Source: JAAYCB01 sp012744395
GTDB lineage: Bacteria > Planctomycetota > Planctomycetia > Pirellulales > Thermoguttaceae
Assembly (NCBI GenBank): GCA_028703175.1
Contig: JAQVNJ010000001.1
Location: 135,440 to 199,439 of the forward strand
Reading direction: 5' to 3'
Length of the DNA stretch: 64,000 bases
Positions 23,048 through 31,196 of the stretch are shown in pieces; the stretch's first letter is position 1; the number at the start of each line of letters is the position of its first letter. A program made the position numbers and the translations under genes. The notes under the pieces are model-generated. The model was not told the origin of the DNA. It did no database searches and was given only the letters and a program-made list of their open reading frames with translations.

Positions 23048-24595
23048 TCACTCGCCGTCGAGGCTGGGCCTGCGGGTGTGCCAGGCGGTGGCCCGTTGAT
23101 ACATGGCGGCTCCCCGCAGCAGGCGTTCCTCCTCGAAGGCCGGCGCCTGCAAGTGCAGGCCGATCGGCAGTCCGCGGGAACTGAAGCCGCAGGGGATCGA
23201 AAGTCCGGCAATTCCGGCCAGATTGGTGCAGGCCGTGTACACGTCGCAGAGGTACATCGCCAGCGGGTCGTTGACCTTCTCGCCGATCGGGTACGCCGGC
23301 ATCGGCGTCACCGGACCGGCAATCAGGTCGACCTGCTCAAAAGCCCGATCGAAATCCTCGCGAACGAGCCGGCGAACCTTCATTGCCTTGAGGTAATAGG
23401 CGTCGTAGTATCCGGCGCTGAGGGCGTAGGTGCCGAGCATGATCCGCCGCTTGACTTCGGGCCCGAACGCTTCCGACCGGGTCTGGCGGTACATTCGTAC
23501 CAGGGCGGTGTCGAGGTTGTCGAGGCCGGCCCGGTCGCCGGCCTGTTCGAGAGCCTTCCGCTCGGCTTCCAGTCGGGCCGCCGCCTTCTGCGCGTCGGTA
23601 CGGTAGCCATAGTGCACGCCGTCGTACCGCGCCAGGTTGCTCGACGCCTCGCAGGGGGCGATGATGTAGTAGGTGGCCACGGCGTATTTGCCGTGCGGCA
23701 GCGAGACCTCCTGGACCGTCGCCCCCAATGACCGGTACACGTCGACCGCGACGCGGACGGCCGCCGCGACTTCGGCATCGAGCCCGTCGCCGAAGAGCTC
23801 GGGGACGATTCCCAGGCGGAGCCGCTCGAGGGGCCGGCCGACCGAGCTTGTGTAGTTCGGGACGGGCCGATCGACCGACGTGGAGTCCCGCGGATCATGG
23901 CCGGCGAGGACTTCCAGCAGCAGGGCGGCGTCTTCGACGGTCCGCGCCAGGGGGCCGATCTGATCGAGACTGCTGGCGAACGCGACAAGTCCATAGCGGC
24001 TGACCCGCCCGTACGTCGGCTTCAAGCCGACCACCCCGCACCAACTGGCCGGCGCGCGGATCGAGCCGCCGGTGTCGGAAGCGACCGACAGGGGGGCCAT
24101 CGCGGCGGCCACGGCGGCCGCGGAACCGCCGCTGGAGCCGCCGGGGATCCGCGTGGTGTCCCAGGGGTTGCGCGTCAACCGGAAGGCAGAGTTCTCCGTG
24201 GAGCCGCCCATGGCGAACTCGTCCATGTTCGTCTTGCCGAGGATCACGCCGTCGGCCGCCTTGAGGCGCGCGATCACGGTCGCGTCGTAAGGCGGGCGGA
24301 AGTCTTCGAGCATCCGCGAAGCGCAGGTCGTCGGCTCGCCCTGCGTGGCCAGCAGGTCCTTGATCGCCACCGGCAGCCCGCCAAGCCGCCCCAGCGCCTC
24401 GCCCGCTTGCCGCTTCCTGTCGACAGCGGCTGCCTGGTCCAGCGCCGCCTCGCGATCGACGCGCAGGAACGCCCCGATCCGCCGATCGTAGCGCTCGATC
24501 CGATCGAGAAATGCCTGGACGACCTCCGTGGAAGTCACGTGCCGGGCGTCAAGCCGGTCGAGAAGCTCCACAGCGCTCAAGTCGGTCAGCGACAC
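23048..24595 (-). CDS. gatA: Aspartyl/glutamyl-tRNA amidotransferase subunit A
   Basis: A 515-residue amidase-signature subunit that releases ammonia from glutamine for GatCAB. The Ser-cisSer-Lys triad is at K79 (VAIKD), S154 (PGGSSGG) and S178 (DTGGSIR), which I recall as the classical GatA numbering. The GTG at 24595 is chosen because GAGGAG lies seven bases upstream and the family N-terminus follows; the frame is open further upstream but without homology. It follows gatC by 112 bases, so a common transcript is likely. Confidence 0.96.
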   Translation of the reverse strand: MSLTDLSAVELLDRLDARHVTSTEVVQAFLDRIERYDRRIGAFLRVDREAALDQAAAVDRKRQAGEALGRLGGLPVAIKDLLATQGEPTTCASRMLEDFRPPYDATVIARLKAADGVILGKTNMDEFAMGGSTENSAFRLTRNPWDTTRIPGGSSGGSAAAVAAAMAPLSVASDTGGSIRAPASWCGVVGLKPTYGRVSRYGLVAFASSLDQIGPLARTVEDAALLLEVLAGHDPRDSTSVDRPVPNYTSSVGRPLERLRLGIVPELFGDGLDAEVAAAVRVAVDVYRSLGATVQEVSLPHGKYAVATYYIIAPCEASSNLARYDGVHYGYRTDAQKAAARLEAERKALEQAGDRAGLDNLDTALVRMYRQTRSEAFGPEVKRRIMLGTYALSAGYYDAYYLKAMKVRRLVREDFDRAFEQVDLIAGPVTPMPAYPIGEKVNDPLAMYLCDVYTACTNLAGIAGLSIPCGFSSRGLPIGLHLQAPAFEEERLLRGAAMYQRATAWHTRRPSLDGE

Positions 24596-24707
24596 GCAGG
24601 TCTCCTCACAAATCGAGGGTGGGCCGGCAACCGCCGGCAGGGACGGCCGGCTGCCGACCGCTGCGCGGCAGGGCGTTGCCGCTCGGGCCGGCCGTGGCAA
24701 TCGCGGG

Positions 24708-25001
24708 TCACGCGTCGCCGAGGACCGCGGGCACGCGGTAGCACTCGCCGTCGTGCTGCGGAGCGTTGGCCAACGCGAGGTCTCTGGCCAGGCTCGGGGC
24801 GAGCTGGTCGCCGCGGAACACATCGGAGACCTCGACGGCGTGGGCCATGGGCTCGACCTGGTCGGTATCGACCTCGTCGAGGAGTTGCATGTAGGTCAGA
24901 ATCTGGCCCAATTGGGCCGTCATCGTCTCTGTCTCCTCCTCGGAGAGCAGCAACCGCCCGAGAAGCGAGACGCGTGTGACCTGCTGGTGCGAAATCGGCA
25001 T
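24708..25001 (-). CDS. gatC: Aspartyl/glutamyl-tRNA amidotransferase subunit C
   Basis: A 97-residue GatC, the small belt-like subunit that holds GatA and GatB together. The helical N-terminal half (VTRVSLLGRLLLSEEETETM) and the LTYMQLLDEVDTDQVEPM segment are typical, followed by the extended C-terminal tail. It lies 38 bases after rpmB and upstream of gatA. Confidence 0.93.
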   Translation of the reverse strand: MPISHQQVTRVSLLGRLLLSEEETETMTAQLGQILTYMQLLDEVDTDQVEPMAHAVEVSDVFRGDQLAPSLARDLALANAPQHDGECYRVPAVLGDA

Positions 25002-25039
25002 CGCTCTGGCCCCTTTCGACGTCCGCCCCCGCGAACCGC

Positions 25040-25342
25040 CTACTTCTTACCCGCTCCGGCCCTTGCCGCTTCCGCTGCTACCTCGGGCGGAAGCCGGAAG
25101 GGGGCATTGCGAATCCTCTTGGTGACCGCGCCGCTGCGCAGGCACTGGGTGCAGACACGGAGCGTCTTGTTTGCGCCATTCGGCGTGGTCACGCGCACCC
25201 GCTGCAAATTCGGCCGGAATTGCCGCCTGGTGATCCCCGTCACCTTGGTGCCGACGCCCCCGAGATACTTGGCCTTGCCTCGGTGAGTCACGGAATTCCC
25301 CACCTGCGTCGACTTTCCACAGACTGCACAGACGCGAGCCAT
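25040..25342 (-). CDS. rpmB: 50S ribosomal protein L28
   Basis: A 100-residue ribosomal protein of the large subunit. It is the zinc-binding form, with C5, C8, C64 and C67. The stretch NSVTHRGKAKYLGG and RRQFRPNLQRVRV match L28 domains, and an Ala/Gly/Lys tail extends beyond the usual length of about 60-80. It is the first gene of the minus-strand run that continues to gatC and gatA. A strong promoter candidate lies about 200 bases upstream, leaving an unusually long leader. Confidence 0.95.
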   Translation of the reverse strand: MARVCAVCGKSTQVGNSVTHRGKAKYLGGVGTKVTGITRRQFRPNLQRVRVTTPNGANKTLRVCTQCLRSGAVTKRIRNAPFRLPPEVAAEAARAGAGKK

Positions 25343-25852
25343 CGGGACTGCACTCCAAAATCACGTGTTTTCTTGCCCAACAACCTGAGACAACACCCTG
25401 AAGTGGTGAAGGATCATCGGGCTTGTTGACCGGAAACGCATTCTCAGTCCGCAGAAGCCGCGCGGAGCGTTCTGCCCGCCCCGGCCGACCGGCAGGCCGC
25501 CACCGTCCGCCCGCAAAGGCGGCACGCAACTCGCGGAAAATTCCCAGTATATAGGCTTGACCGGTCGCTGCAAGGGCCTTTGGGCAAGTGCTACCAGGTG
25601 GAGACGCACAATCTCGGCTCCCGCCATGGCCCATTCAGGGGGGAAAGCTGGCCGTCAACGCTTGCCCGCGACGGCAATTCTGACTGGATCGACTGGTTTC
25701 TCTGGCAAACTTGATGGGATGGAGCCATCTTCTTGTTAAGATGGGAAGATGCGGGGCGATGAGAAGGAGCAGTGGGGCGAGTCGCTGGCAGGTCCGTTGG
25801 GTGTCATGATGATCGTAAGGGCGCCAAACAATGCGCCGAATCGGAGGCCTCG
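25343..25852. other. Divergent intergenic region between rpmB and a secreted protein gene
   Basis: This 510-base region contains the rpmB promoter (25546-25573, minus strand) and the rpmB leader. A small hairpin-like CATCTT/AAGATG pair lies at 25727-25744. A weak TTGATG (25711-25716) with TGTTAA 17 bases on could serve the plus-strand gene. No coding sequence is supported. Confidence 0.55.
25546..25573 (-). promoter_or_regulatory. Promoter candidate for rpmB-gatCA
   Basis: On the minus strand TTGCAG (25573-25568) and TATACT (25551-25546) are 16 bases apart. Transcription would begin near 25539, giving a leader of about 197 bases before the rpmB ATG. Sequence match only, but the -10 is near perfect. 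Confidence 0.5.
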
Positions 25853-26497
25853 ATGAAAACGAGCCTGTTCCTTTCCTCCGTGCTGGCTTGGGTCGGAGCC
25901 GCAGTCTGTCAAGCGGCCGAGTCCTCGCCTCCCGCCCCCAGCGGCGTCACGGCGTCTTACGTTTCGATCGAGACGCCGGCGGGCGGGCGGCCGATGCTCG
26001 TGATCCGCTATCCCTGGCGGGTTCACGCGCGCAGTTCGGTCGAGGTCTGCACCTATGTCGCGGGCGAGGCGGACGATTCGCCGCGAATCCGCCCCTTGTA
26101 CTTTCGCAGCGATTTCATGAAGGATGAATTCACGATCGGGGTGTACAGGGCCCAGGATGATTCCTCATCGGTGCGGGTCGTCGCCCAGATGGCGCGCAGG
26201 GACATCGATTTTGCGGCGATCGGCAACCGCAATCTCTTTGGCCAGCCCTCGGTGGTGGTTGTCTGCCGGACCAGCATCACCCAACAAAAAGACGAGCAGG
26301 AACCGGAGCAGGCGCGGCGGGCGATCTACCCCTTGCTCGAACCCTGGGCCGCAGACCGCCGGACGCTCTTCCTTTCCCTGCCGGAGGTCAACTTCAGCGA
26401 CGCCGCCAAGATTCGCGTCTGGTTTCTCAGCGGCGGCGACGTCGTCTGGTCGGAAGTCAAGCAGTGGCCGGGACTGCCCCAAGACGAGAGCAAGTAA
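25853..26497 (+). CDS. Small secreted protein of unknown function
   Basis: A 214-residue protein with a Sec signal (1-22, ending CQAAE or nearby). The mature part is mostly beta strand with some acidic stretches (TYVAGEADDSPR) and no motif I recognise. A good GGAGG lies six bases before the ATG at 25853, which fixes the start although the frame is open upstream. It stands alone, divergent from rpmB. Its C-terminal sequence (IRVWFLSGGDVVWSEVKQWPG) could form an edge strand in a beta-sandwich. No function is proposed. Confidence 0.75.
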   Translation: MKTSLFLSSVLAWVGAAVCQAAESSPPAPSGVTASYVSIETPAGGRPMLVIRYPWRVHARSSVEVCTYVAGEADDSPRIRPLYFRSDFMKDEFTIGVYRAQDDSSSVRVVAQMARRDIDFAAIGNRNLFGQPSVVVVCRTSITQQKDEQEPEQARRAIYPLLEPWAADRRTLFLSLPEVNFSDAAKIRVWFLSGGDVVWSEVKQWPGLPQDESK

Positions 26498-26854
26498 GCA
26501 CCGCGCGGCCAGCGCGACTTGGACAGAATTGTCCGGACAATCGCGAAAGGGCGAAAGCGCGAAAGAAGAGAGGATGAAGAGGCAGTTCTCGACGCGGCGG
26601 GCAACCTGATCGCTCGGATCGGCGCGTGGGGAAACGCCGCCGGGCAAGGGCCGCCGGGCAAGTACCCGCTGCCGGAGGTCGCCTTTGGCTGGGGGTACAG
26701 CAGCGCTGCCGGCGGCGATGCCCTCTATGCCAGCGACAAGGATGTGCGGCGGATCGTAAAGGTGCGGTTGGATTATCGGGAGGTGACGGAGGCTCCGGCG
26801 TCTCCTGAGTGGCTGACCGGCCGGGTAGGAGTCGCTTCGGCCGACTGCCTGGCC
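26498..26854. other. Intergenic region holding a gene relic
   Basis: This 357-base stretch lies between two convergent genes. Bases 26584-26790 translate into a segment that resembles the C-terminal end of an NHL/propeller-type protein (see the pseudogene entry). Upstream of it there is a run of GCGAAAG repeats near 26545-26565. Confidence 0.5.
26584..26790 (+). pseudogene. Relic of an NHL-repeat/propeller-type protein, C-terminal fragment
   Basis: In the plus frame the fragment reads LIARIGAWGNAAGQGP, then PEVAFGWGYSSA, LYASDKDVRR and IVKVRLDY. This pattern (a run through RIGAWGN, a gap, then a blade ending in a residue repeat such as RRIVKV) is what the last blades of planctomycete NHL-type propellers look like to me. 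The frame has no signal peptide or start of its own, and it runs on past 26855 antisense to the regulator gene without an obvious stop of the original protein. I take it as the decayed 3' end of a lost gene; a database search is needed to confirm it. Confidence 0.45.
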
Positions 26855-28789
26855 TCAATCCGGCGACGGCATGTCGAGTTGCCGCATCTTGCGATAGAGA
26901 TTCGAGCGGTGCAGGCCGAGGCTCTCCGCCGCTCGGCTCATGTTTCCGCCCGACCGCTCCACCGCCTGCTCGATGTACTTGCGCTGAAAACTGCTCGTCG
27001 CGCTGGCCAGCGTCAGCCCCGGCTCGGTGATCAAGGCGCGTTCCTGCTTGGGCGACAGGATAAACGCCAAATCCTCCGCCTCGATCCGGTCGGCCGGCGA
27101 GAGATAGGCCAGCCGCTCCATCAGGTTGCGCAGCTCGCGGACGTTTCCGGGCCAGCGGTGGGCTTCGAGCCGCTGGATCGCCGCGGGCGAGAACTCGGGC
27201 ATCGGGCGATGAGCGCGGCGGCAGAACTCGCCGAGGAAATGCCGCGCAAGGAGCATGATGTCCGCCGGCCGTTCGCGGAGAGGCGGAATCTCCAGCGTCA
27301 CCACGTTCAACCGGAAATAGAGATCCTCGCGGAAGCGTTTCTCGCCGACCATCCGCGCCAGGCTCTGGTTCGTTGCCGCGACTACGCGGGCGTCGGTGGC
27401 GATCGGCACCGCCCCCCCCACACGGACTAGCACCTTCTCCTCCAGGACGCGGAGCAGCTTGGCCTGCCCGCCAGGGCTCAGGTCGCCGATTTCGTCGAGC
27501 AGCAGGGTCCCGTCGGCCGCCAGCTCGAACTTGCCGGGCCGCATCTCCTGGGCGTCGGTGAAAGCGCCCTTCTCGTGGCCGAACAGCTCGCTTTCGGCCA
27601 GCGTGTCGGGGATCGCCGCGCAATTGACCGCGATAAACGGCTTGTCGCGGCGGCGGCTCAGATAGTGGATCCGTTGCGCCACGACCTCCTTGCCCGTCCC
27701 ATTCTCCCCCAGGATCAGGACAGCCAGGTCCGTGTCGGCGACCCGCTGGACGATCGAACGCAGGGCCTGGATGGCCGGGCTCTCGCCGATCATCACGATG
27801 CGACCGGCGGCCTGATCGGTAATCTGGCGGTTGGCGGACATGAGTTGCTGGCGGTCCTGGGCGTTTTCCAGCGCGATCACGGCATGGCCGGCCAACTCGG
27901 CCAACACGTCCTCGTCGTCGGAGTCGAACGTCCCCTCGCCCTTGTTCAACAGCTCGAACGCGCCGATGACCTCCCCCGACCGGCTCCGCAGCGGAACACA
28001 GAGGATCGTTCGCGTCTGGTAGCCCAGCGCCTGGTCGACCTGCCGGTTGATCCGCTCCGGCTCGGTCATCGAATCGACCCGCAGCGGTTGGCCGGAGCGA
28101 ACCACCTGGCCAACGACGCCGCGGTCGTCGGGCACGCGCAGCTCCCCCTGCTCGACGCCCAGGGCCGGGCGGCCGACGAGTGTCCTGGTCCGCCGGTCCC
28201 AGAGAAAGATGCTCGCCCGATCCGCCCCGAGCAGGCGCGTGGCCGCCTCGGCCATTTGCTCGAGCAGGGGGCCCACCTCGCGGGCGCGGTTCCACTGGTT
28301 GGCGATCTCCAGCATTGCCTCAAGCTGGCTCAGCCGGCGCTGGCCGGCCAGGCGTGTCTCGACCATCCGGAGACCGCGGCGGACCACGTCCAAGAGCGAT
28401 TGGAGCACGCCGCCAAGGCGTGCCGCCGCCTGGGGCTCAGCGGCCTCCGCGGCGAGCACTTCGACCAGGCGGTCAGACGCATGTACCGGAACGGCAACCC
28501 ACGCGCCGGCACCCACCAGCGATTCCCGGTCCATGGCTTCGCTCGCCAGCCCGCCCGGGACTCTGACCTGGTCCCCCGCCCAGGCCACGGCCGACCACTC
28601 GCCGGCTGAAGCCCGAAGAACCACGACGGCCTCCGCGCGGCAGGCTCGGCAAAGCCGCGCCACCACCCGGTCTAGGTAGTCCGACCGACTGTCTCCTTCG
28701 CACGTGTCGATGAGCAATCCGGCCGCCACCGCGGCCAATTCTGGCCGCTCGATGAACCCTGCGTCGCGCGGCGCTTGGTGTCTGCTCAT
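26855..28789 (-). CDS. GAF-domain sigma-54-dependent transcriptional activator
   Basis: A 644-residue bacterial enhancer-binding protein. Residues 20-140 look like a degenerate GAF or sensory domain, 165-310 are a clear GAF domain, 335-575 an AAA+ domain and 600-640 a Fis-type HTH (SGGNMSRAAESLGLHRSNLYRKM). Walker A is GENGTGKE (361-368) and Walker B LLLDEIGD (429-436). The sigma-54 contact loop reads GAFTDA (408-413) instead of GAFTGA. No receiver domain is present, so a small molecule or partner probably controls it. Start ATG 28789 was chosen over ATGs further upstream because the conserved sequence begins just after it. The gene is divergent from etfB; the target genes are unknown. Confidence 0.9.
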   Translation of the reverse strand: MSRHQAPRDAGFIERPELAAVAAGLLIDTCEGDSRSDYLDRVVARLCRACRAEAVVVLRASAGEWSAVAWAGDQVRVPGGLASEAMDRESLVGAGAWVAVPVHASDRLVEVLAAEAAEPQAAARLGGVLQSLLDVVRRGLRMVETRLAGQRRLSQLEAMLEIANQWNRAREVGPLLEQMAEAATRLLGADRASIFLWDRRTRTLVGRPALGVEQGELRVPDDRGVVGQVVRSGQPLRVDSMTEPERINRQVDQALGYQTRTILCVPLRSRSGEVIGAFELLNKGEGTFDSDDEDVLAELAGHAVIALENAQDRQQLMSANRQITDQAAGRIVMIGESPAIQALRSIVQRVADTDLAVLILGENGTGKEVVAQRIHYLSRRRDKPFIAVNCAAIPDTLAESELFGHEKGAFTDAQEMRPGKFELAADGTLLLDEIGDLSPGGQAKLLRVLEEKVLVRVGGAVPIATDARVVAATNQSLARMVGEKRFREDLYFRLNVVTLEIPPLRERPADIMLLARHFLGEFCRRAHRPMPEFSPAAIQRLEAHRWPGNVRELRNLMERLAYLSPADRIEAEDLAFILSPKQERALITEPGLTLASATSSFQRKYIEQAVERSGGNMSRAAESLGLHRSNLYRKMRQLDMPSPD

Positions 28790-29039
28790 GGTTTGAGTCT
28801 CAAGACGGCAATCGGCAAGGAATCCCGCATTTTGACACGTAGTACTCCCGCTCATTGTATCCATTTTGCGTCAATTGCACACCCAGATCGATATCAGAGT
28901 GATTCAGGCGGGTCCGCGGAGGCGGTCACTCAGCGTCCGCGGTCTGTCGCGGCGGGGAGATCGGCAAGCGGCGATGGGAGACAGCCCCGCGTTTTTTCAC
29001 CCAAGCTTCCGGTTCTCGCTGGCTTAACGTTCTGCGGGG

Positions 29040-29068
29040 TTGACCAAACTGGGGTCAAGTGATACTGT
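29040..29068 (+). promoter_or_regulatory. Promoter candidate for etfB
   Basis: TTGACC (29040-29045) and TACTGT (29063-29068) are 17 bases apart. Transcription would begin near 29075, downstream of the first in-frame start at 29059. This supports the later GTG at 29110 as the translation start. Confidence 0.5.
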
Positions 29069-29109
29069 TGCGCGTTTTAGACAGCGTCGTTGACTCGGAG
29101 AAGAGAGCC

Positions 29110-30024
29110 GTGGGGTATCACAGTATCGTCTGCGTCAAACAGGTGCCCGACACCGCCAACGTCACGGCGGAAGCGATGAAAGAGGACGGGACCGTCAATC
29201 GCGCGGCCCTGCCGGCGATTTTCAATCCGGAGGACCTGCACGCCTTGGAGACGGCTCTGGAGATCCGCGACAGCTACGGCGGCACAGTGACCGTGCTGTC
29301 GATGGGCCCGCCGAAGGCCGCCGACGTGCTCCGCGACTGCCTCTATCGCGGGGCGGATCGGGCGATTCTGTTGACCGATCGCCGCGCGGCGGCCAGCGAC
29401 ACCTTGGCCACCAGTTATATCATTGCCCAGGCGATCCGGGCGATCGGGCCGTTTGACTTCGTCTTCTGCGGCCGCCAGGCGATTGACGGCGACACGGCCC
29501 AGGTTGGCCCCCAGACGGCGGAGAAGCTCGGGATTCCGCAGGTCACCTACCTGGACGAGCTCGTTTCGATTTCGGATCGCAAGGTGCGTGTCCGTCGCAA
29601 CATCGGCCACGGCTGGGAGATCGTCGAGGCGCGACTGCCGGTCTTGATGACCGTGATTGAGACAGCCAATGTGCCTCGCCCCCGGGCGGCTCGGCGGGTG
29701 ATGCGCTTGAAGCGGGCGCGGGTTCCCGCGGAGATTCCCATGGAGGTCCGCCGGGAGATGCCCGAGACCACCGACGAGGAGCGGCAGGCGGAAGTCGAGC
29801 GGCGGCTGGCCGCGCTCGGCAAGGAGAATTTCCCCATCGAACAATGGGATCTCGACCGGATTGGGGCGGATCTGGACCGTTGCGGGCTGGCCGGCTCGCC
29901 CACGAAGGTCTTCCGTGTGCAGGCGATCGTGCTGACCAAGGAAGGTTACACGGAGATTCCGCCCACGGAAGACGGCGTCCGCAAGTTGATCCAGGAATTG
30001 ATTGTCGACCACACGCTGGGGTGA
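29110..30024 (+). CDS. etfB: Electron transfer flavoprotein beta subunit
   Basis: A 304-residue EtfB that binds AMP or FAD and forms a heterodimer with EtfA to move electrons from acyl-CoA dehydrogenases. The N-terminus SIVCVKQVPDT and the segment FCGRQAIDGDTAQVGPQTAEKLG are diagnostic. The C-terminal part is longer than in typical 255-residue EtfB. The GTG at 29110 is preferred: GAGAAGAGAG precedes it and the promoter overlaps the alternative 29059 start. etfA follows after 45 bases. Neither bifurcating nor non-bifurcating function can be assigned by eye. Confidence 0.93.
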   Translation: MGYHSIVCVKQVPDTANVTAEAMKEDGTVNRAALPAIFNPEDLHALETALEIRDSYGGTVTVLSMGPPKAADVLRDCLYRGADRAILLTDRRAAASDTLATSYIIAQAIRAIGPFDFVFCGRQAIDGDTAQVGPQTAEKLGIPQVTYLDELVSISDRKVRVRRNIGHGWEIVEARLPVLMTVIETANVPRPRAARRVMRLKRARVPAEIPMEVRREMPETTDEERQAEVERRLAALGKENFPIEQWDLDRIGADLDRCGLAGSPTKVFRVQAIVLTKEGYTEIPPTEDGVRKLIQELIVDHTLG

Positions 30025-30069
30025 GCCCCCCCGAGGCGAGCAAGAAACCGAAGGAAAGAAAAGCACACG

Positions 30070-31098
30070 ATGATTCCAGTCAACCGCCAGGGTGAAGTCT
30101 GGGTTTTCGCCGAGCAGGAAGACGGCCGGCTGCACGACGTCTCGCTCGAACTTTGCGGCAAGGCAAGAGAGCTGGCCGATCGGATCGGCGTCCGCATGGG
30201 CGCCGTGCTGCCCGGCGCCGGCGTCCGCGATCTCTGCCTGACGCTGATCGGCCACGGCGCCGACGTCGTCTACACGGTCGACGACAAGCGGCTTGCCCAC
30301 TACCAGACGAGCCCCTATGCCCGGGTCGTCGTCGAACTGATCAAGAAACACCAGCCGCAGATTGTCATGTACGGGGCGACCCCGCTGGGGCGGGACCTTG
30401 CGCCGCGGGTCGCTTCCGCCGCCCAGGCCGGCATGACGGCCGATTGCACGGACTTGGACATCAGCGACGTGACCGATCCGAAGACGAAGACGGTGCACAA
30501 CAACCTCCTGCTGCAAATCCGTCCGGCCTTCGGCGGCAACATCATCGCCACGATCGTCAACTACGACATGTGGCCGCAGATGGCCACGGTCAGGGAGGGC
30601 GTGATGCCCCTGGAGCCGGCCGATCCGGGCCGGAAGGGCGAAATCGTCGAAGAGAAGATCGAGATCGACGAGTCGCTGCTCGCCCTGAAGCTGATCGAGA
30701 GGCACTTGCAACCGAAGACGGTCAACCTGAAGGGCGCCCGGGTGATCGTCGCCGGCGGCGGCGGGATTGGCGGCAAGGACAGCTTCAAGCTCGTCCACGA
30801 GCTGGCCGGCGCGATCGGCGGCGCGGTCGGCGCAAGCCGCGCGGCCGTCGACAGCGGCTATATCGGCAAGGAGCACCAGATCGGCCAGACCGGCACGACG
30901 GTGCGGCCGGCGCTCTACATTGCCTGCGGAATTTCCGGTGCCGTCCAGCACCGGGCGGGCATGGAGGAGTCGGCCAAGATCATCGCCATCAACACCGATG
31001 CCGATGCGCCGATCTTCTCCGTCGCGCAATACGGCATCGTCGGCGACGTGAAACAAGTCGTTCCCATGATGATCAAGGCCCTGCGGGAGCGCAAGTAA
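30070..31098 (+). CDS. etfA: Electron transfer flavoprotein alpha subunit
   Basis: A 342-residue EtfA, the partner that holds the redox FAD. The FAD-binding C-terminal domain begins with RVIVAGGGGIGGKD and includes QTGTTVRPALYIACGISGAVQH and AINTDADAPIF, all conserved in the family. The N-terminal domain carries VVMYGATPLGRDLAPRV-like sequence. GAAAGAAAAG precedes the ATG. A heptanucleotide tract follows the TAA directly, then the acyl-CoA dehydrogenase gene. Confidence 0.95.
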   Translation: MIPVNRQGEVWVFAEQEDGRLHDVSLELCGKARELADRIGVRMGAVLPGAGVRDLCLTLIGHGADVVYTVDDKRLAHYQTSPYARVVVELIKKHQPQIVMYGATPLGRDLAPRVASAAQAGMTADCTDLDISDVTDPKTKTVHNNLLLQIRPAFGGNIIATIVNYDMWPQMATVREGVMPLEPADPGRKGEIVEEKIEIDESLLALKLIERHLQPKTVNLKGARVIVAGGGGIGGKDSFKLVHELAGAIGGAVGASRAAVDSGYIGKEHQIGQTGTTVRPALYIACGISGAVQHRAGMEESAKIIAINTDADAPIFSVAQYGIVGDVKQVVPMMIKALRERK

Positions 31099-31181
31099 CC
31101 CCTGACCCCTGACCCCTGAACTCTGAACTCTGAACTCTGAACTCTGAACTCTGACCCCTGACCCCTGACCCCTGACCCCTG
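31099..31181 (+). repeat. Heptanucleotide tandem tract between etfA and the acyl-CoA dehydrogenase gene
   Basis: Twelve seven-base units in the order CCCCTGA three times, ACTCTGA five times, CCCCTGA three times and a last CCCCTG. The tract begins one base after the etfA stop. Each unit ends in TGA, and a period of seven shifts the frame each time, so all three forward frames are stopped repeatedly. The reverse strand lacks stops across it. Confidence 0.95.
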
Positions 31182-31196
31182 CGCGGGAGCTTGCCG

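Noticed and set aside
31099..31181. Possible CRISPR or riboswitch at the heptamer tract
   Set aside because: The units are seven bases long with no spacers, so it is not a CRISPR array, and the layout gives no riboswitch-like fold.
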